NCBI GenBank assembly: GCA_028565635.1
Contig: JAOXYB010048969.1
Location: 1,627-11,946, forward strand
Length of the DNA stretch: 10,320 nucleotides
Reading direction: 5' to 3'
From: Phoronis ovalis
Taxonomy: Eukaryota; Phoronida; Phoronidae
Below are positions 7,410-10,320 of the stretch, one piece after another. The translations under genes and the position numbers were made by a program. The notes beneath the pieces are model-generated. The model was not told where the DNA came from and searched no databases. It saw only the letters and a list, made by a program, of their open reading frames with translations. Positions within the stretch are counted from its first letter, which is position 1; every line of letters begins with the position of its first letter.

Positions 7410-7580
7410 AAAACATGTACATTCAGCTATTTTAATTGAATCTTAAACAGTTCAGACTAAAACTGCAACCTCAAAATTTTCAACACGTAAACAGCTAAAA
7501 AACATATACATTAAGCTATACTAGTATTGAATCAAATCCCAAATAATTCAATCTTGAAATGCAGACTTAATATTTTAACT
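7410..7580 (+). repeat. Diverged direct duplication, ~80-bp unit
   Basis: Unit 1 (7410-7484) and unit 2 (7499-7580) share the order AAAACAT(G/A)TACATT(C/A)AGCTAT, then ATTGAATC, AA(A/T)..TTCA, an A-rich GCA segment and a TTTTCAAC/TTTTAAC end, with several small indels. The repeat directly follows the fold-back element. The similarity is moderate and found by eye. Confidence 0.4.
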
Positions 7581-7990
7581 ATTCTAGGATTTTATACAAT
7601 ATAATGTGCATGATAAAAACTAGTGATAAGAAGTGAGTTTAGAATATTTCAGATTATATTTACGTTATAGCCAAAAACACGTTACTGTCCAAATACATTT
7701 GCACATGAAGTTGATCGTATTTCATCGAATTTAATACATGCTCTGAGCCGTATTATAAGCATTTAGTCTCAGAAACAAGGATTTACAATTAATGTAAGCA
7801 TTTTCCCTACCTATCTTTGGGACTTGCTTCACCTGCCTAATGATGAAAACGATTTTGAAAAATGTTATTTGAAATATTATGTAATTTGTGTTTTAACTGG
7901 TGCTGTTAATTTAGTCTACAACATCTTTGTTACAACTTTCATAACATGTGCAGCATTAGCAAAGTTTTCAGTCCAGACATGCATGCACAT
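7581..7990. other. AT-rich DNA, nothing recognised
   Basis: No splice-flanked exon, RNA gene or repeat is visible. The open frame at 7824-8126 runs through the CA repeat and lacks family resemblance. Confidence 0.35.
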
Positions 7991-8289
7991 ACACACACAC
8001 ACACACACACACACTGGCTTTGTTTTAGTTTTAATGCCACACCATTTAATAGCCACCATACACATCTTTAAAATGTTGTGCAGAAAAAGTATAGAACACA
8101 GTAAAGCAGATAAACAAAAATGTTAGACTTGTTTACTAATACACATACACATATCCAGGCTCTACACATTTGCATATGTAGATGCATACGTAGACAAAAC
8201 ACACAGACAAGACACACACATGCAGATAAATAGACAGATACAGATGCAAACACACAGGCACAGACATGCATGTACACACACACACACAC
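7991..8289 (+). repeat. CA microsatellite region
   Basis: A pure (AC)12 tract (7991-8014) and a pure (AC)8 tract (8274-8289) flank a CA-rich stretch, about 8140-8273. That stretch is full of ACACA, CAGACA and GCATATG/GCATGCA motifs, such as GACAAGACACACACATGCAG. The imperfect middle looks like an old, interrupted microsatellite. Both end tracts are preceded by a GCATG-type sequence (ATGCATGCACAT and ATGCATGT), suggesting local duplication. The Cys/Val-rich minus-strand open frame here (8068-8304) is a repeat artefact. Confidence 0.85.
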
Positions 8290-8763
8290 GTTGGCATAAT
8301 TCACAAATACTGTCCAGTGTATTAGTATGCAGTTTTTATTTCCTTTTCTTCCCTTTTTCTTTGGGTAGACTGTTGGTCATCTTTGTTTAAAAGTTGGTGT
8401 AATTTTGCTTAAAATGACAGAAATCAGAGTTTGAAAATGCCTTTTATCAAAAAATGATGAGATTCTTTAGTGGAAGGGAAGTCTGTGGTATTCCACAGTT
8501 TCTCACCAGGTGACCTACAAAGTATATTGGTCATGTCAGCACGAACGATTAATTGTAGGCTAGAGAATAATTATTCCATAATTAGTGACTGGAAAAAGTT
8601 TCATCAGAACCTCAGGCAAGATATTATAAAAAGATTTGTTACGATTGAAGAGGATTGTAAAATTAATTGTGTACATATACTATAAGTCAACACCTTTAAA
8701 ATCATATTATAAATATTTTATGGTTAAGGAATTTATAAGAAGGCATGTCAGTTTACCAACGTA
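8290..8763. other. Non-coding stretch with a pyrimidine-rich tract and weak exon signals
   Basis: A strong pyrimidine tract leads to GGGTAG at 8363-8368, followed by a 21-codon frame to TGA at 8432-8434. A second AG at 8469-8470 precedes a 71-codon open frame (8470-8685) that starts EGKSVVFHSFSPGDLQ. That frame has a charged, protein-like composition and an internal CAG|GTGACC donor-like site. Neither matches a family I know, and neither has both good splice ends. I leave them as unproven. Confidence 0.3.
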
Positions 8764-8986
8764 AAGTTGTCATATGGTTCGATTTTCGATAAATTTGAGG
8801 GATTCACATCAAGTTGGCGTATAGTTCTTTATTCGAAAGGGAGATTCAAAAATATAAGTTGGCGAACGGTTCTATATTCGGGAGATTCAAAAAATTTAAA
8901 GTTGTTTAATGGTTTAATATTCGAACAATTCGAGAGATTCAAAATATAAAATTATCTATTTATTAGAGATTCAATAGATTCAAATA
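8764..8986 (+). repeat. Minisatellite, ~45-bp unit, four to five copies
   Basis: Copies start AAGTTG at 8764, 8811, 8856 and 8899 (lengths 47, 45, 43 and 49), followed by a decayed copy from about 8948. The shared core is AAGTTGGC..ATGGTTC, then TATTCG, then GGGAGATTCAAAA. Lengths are near multiples of three, so one frame stays open through 8949 and its translation shows a matching ~15-residue repeat (SWRIVLYSKGRFKNI, SWRTVLYSGDSKNLK). No start signal, splice site or family supports expression, so I treat it as satellite DNA. Confidence 0.72.
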
Positions 8987-9359
8987 AATTGGGATGGGGG
9001 AATTTCTTGGGAAGATCGGATTTTCTCTTTCAATTTTTAGCAAGCTATATCTCAAATATGGTTACAGTTATATTCATTGTACTTCAGGTGTGATATTACC
9101 AGGGTTGCCCATTGTTGACCTTGAGTTCAAAAGGTCGTTTAGAGCTCAAAGGTCAAATTTTGAAAATTGCAAGAAATGTCCATAAAAATGAAAAAGAAGT
9201 CATTTTGATGACATTTGAGAACATCATGGCCTTAAAAAATTAAATTTATTTTGGTACCTTTTCAATTAATTTAATGGAGGGAACATTTGCAATTTGTAAT
9301 AGTTATAGTCCCACAGGCTTGTAATTTGACAAATGACAGCCTCACCCTTACCGAACAGC
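8987..9359. other. Non-coding DNA with a local AGGTCA-like cluster
   Basis: No gene is supported. A short imperfect duplication at 9121-9155 contains nuclear-receptor-like half sites (described under findings). The rest is AT-rich without recognisable structure. Confidence 0.35.
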
Positions 9360-9800
9360 AGTTAGATACTGGCAAGCAGTAATCTAGCTACTGCATTCAC
9401 GCTGGCTTTCTACTGCTTTCGTGCTGCAAACTGAAAGTAAAAAAGCAGCTTATGCTGATAAGCAGTATAGTCTACTGCAACACTACTGCCAATATATGCT
9501 GCATTTCTACTGCATTATCTTAACACAGGATTTAGTCAACATGCTTTCTACTGCACTCATACCGCGATTTCGCAGTAGAATGAGAGTAGTCTACTGCATT
9601 GCATTAGTCTGCTTTCACTTGACCAAAGTTGTGACAATTAACTACTGTTTTTATAGTTCCTTAATTATTTGTACATCTACAGTAACTCTACTGCTGTAAC
9701 TTCAATTTTCAAATGTCTGCCATTCGATATTCTGCTGCTTTAATTTAGAACAATTTTTATGTCTACTGTATCACTGCCACATATAGCAGTAGTATTTTTT
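9360..9800. repeat. Degenerate CTACTGCATT motif field, first block
   Basis: CTACTGC or close variants recur roughly every 10-40 bases, for example CTACTGCATTC, CTACTGCTTTC, CTACTGCAACA, CTACTGCACTC and CTACTGCTGTAAC. A few copies are inverted (GCAGTAG near 9564 and 9788). Most are followed by ATT, TTT or AA. The spacing is irregular, so this is a degraded simple or short tandem repeat rather than a regular satellite. Open frames across it (such as 9421-9699) are repeat by-products. Confidence 0.65.
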
Positions 9801-10069
9801 GCAATATATGTTTTTCATTAAAATCCAAACTGGTATTTTTTTTAAAGCATGACAGATAAAAAACTTTCTTTATGTTTCTTGTTCTTATTTTCTACATTAA
9901 AGATATTTGTTTGTTATCAATGTAATTATTTGTCACAATTTAAAAAAGAATATTTTAATTACGTAGACCTGGTTTGAATTGGTAAATATACATATGGTAC
10001 ATATACAACTGGAACTAATATGCAGAGAATTAATGTTGGCATGCATTGTACGCATCCCTTCATTCTTCC
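9801..10069. other. AT-rich spacer between the two CTACTGC blocks
   Basis: The CTACTGC motif is essentially absent here. No gene or other repeat is recognised. Confidence 0.4.
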
Positions 10070-10320
10070 TAGCTTACTACTGCTTTCATGCTACAATTTT
10101 GCAACACTATACTGTCTAACCTATAAAAAATAACTGCATTATTCAAAGGCATCATTAGACTAGAAATCTACTGTTTTTCCACTGCATTTGTGTATTAATT
10201 GTTATATTCAACTGCATTTTTTCTACAGTAACTGTAATTCTACGGCATTTTCTACTGTAATTCTACTGCAAATCTACTGCATTTTTCTACTGCTTTCATA
10301 CTGCAAATCTATTGCATTCT
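10070..10320 (+). repeat. Degenerate CTACTGCATT motif field, second block, running off the window
   Basis: The same motif as at 9360-9800 resumes (TACTACTGCTTTC). From about 10200 it becomes dense, with units of about 10-13 bases such as TTCTACTGTAA, TTCTACTGCAAA, TCTACTGCATTTT, TCTACTGCTTTCA and TACTGCAAA. The density rises toward the end of the window, so the core of the array probably lies downstream. Confidence 0.7.

Noticed and set aside
8068-8304. Minus-strand Cys/Val-rich open frame
   Set aside because: It is a translation of the CA-rich microsatellite (GT repeats give Cys-Val), so it is a repeat artefact.
8369-8434. Possible terminal exon after a strong pyrimidine tract (TVGHLCLKVGV..., stop at 8432)
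   Set aside because: The acceptor GGGTAG is plausible and its phase would fit the exon at 6559-6625. However, the peptide is short and hydrophobic with no family match and no polyadenylation signal close by.
9421-9699. 92-codon plus-strand open frame
   Set aside because: It lies within the CTACTGC motif field, and its composition follows the repeat (Tyr-Cys, Leu-Leu, His-Tyr-Cys).
1-10320. tRNA, rRNA, CRISPR array, phage or bacterial defence system
   Set aside because: I saw no cloverleaf with A/B boxes, no conserved rRNA stretch, no regularly spaced identical repeats with unique spacers, and no prokaryotic gene organisation.

Overview
This window reads as intron- and repeat-dominated nuclear DNA from a multicellular animal, probably an invertebrate. 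It is strongly AT-rich. It contains GT..AG splice sites, AATAAA polyadenylation signals, CA/GT microsatellites, minisatellites and palindromic mobile-element remnants. There are no bacterial operons, no ribosome binding sites and no long ORFs. A mollusc-like genome would fit, but that is only an impression and nothing here fixes the taxon.

The one protein family I recognise is the Dbl-type Rho guanine-nucleotide exchange factors (RhoGEFs, DH-PH proteins). Positions 1-157 encode the C-terminal half of a PH domain and end at a strong splice donor. An intron (158-284) and a probable terminal exon (285 to about 640, stop at 389-391, AATAAA at 618-623) follow. About 700 bp downstream, on the same strand, 1326-1421 encodes the junction between a DH domain and the first strands of a PH domain, ending at a consensus donor. 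The order (PH end, then gene end, then PH beginning) cannot come from one simple DH-PH gene. It implies two RhoGEF units, such as a tandem or partial duplication, or a rearrangement or misjoin. Both pieces also appear to carry a one-base frame disruption, so at least one may be a pseudogene, or the assembly has indel errors.

The rest is mostly non-coding. Going downstream: a G-rich tract (1052-1081); a large imperfect palindrome of about 660 bp (2956-3619) that looks like an old fold-back/MITE element; three tandem copies of a ~72-bp unit (3997-4220); a cluster of 'caatgctcgc' repeats bounded by a GGGGGTACCCCC palindrome and a C13 run (4356-4593); two weak orphan exon candidates (5540-5584 and 6559-6625); a nearly perfect 63-bp inverted repeat making a 154-bp fold-back (7222-7375); a diverged direct duplication (7410-7580); CA-rich microsatellite DNA (7991-8289); a ~45-bp minisatellite (8764 to about 8986); and a long field of degenerate 'CTACTGCATT' motifs (about 9360-9800 and 10070 to the window end).

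No tRNA, rRNA, CRISPR or complete protein-coding gene is visible. The orphan exons cannot be tied to the RhoGEF fragments with confidence. The most valuable targets for follow-up are the RhoGEF exon order, the two frame breaks and the two palindromic elements.
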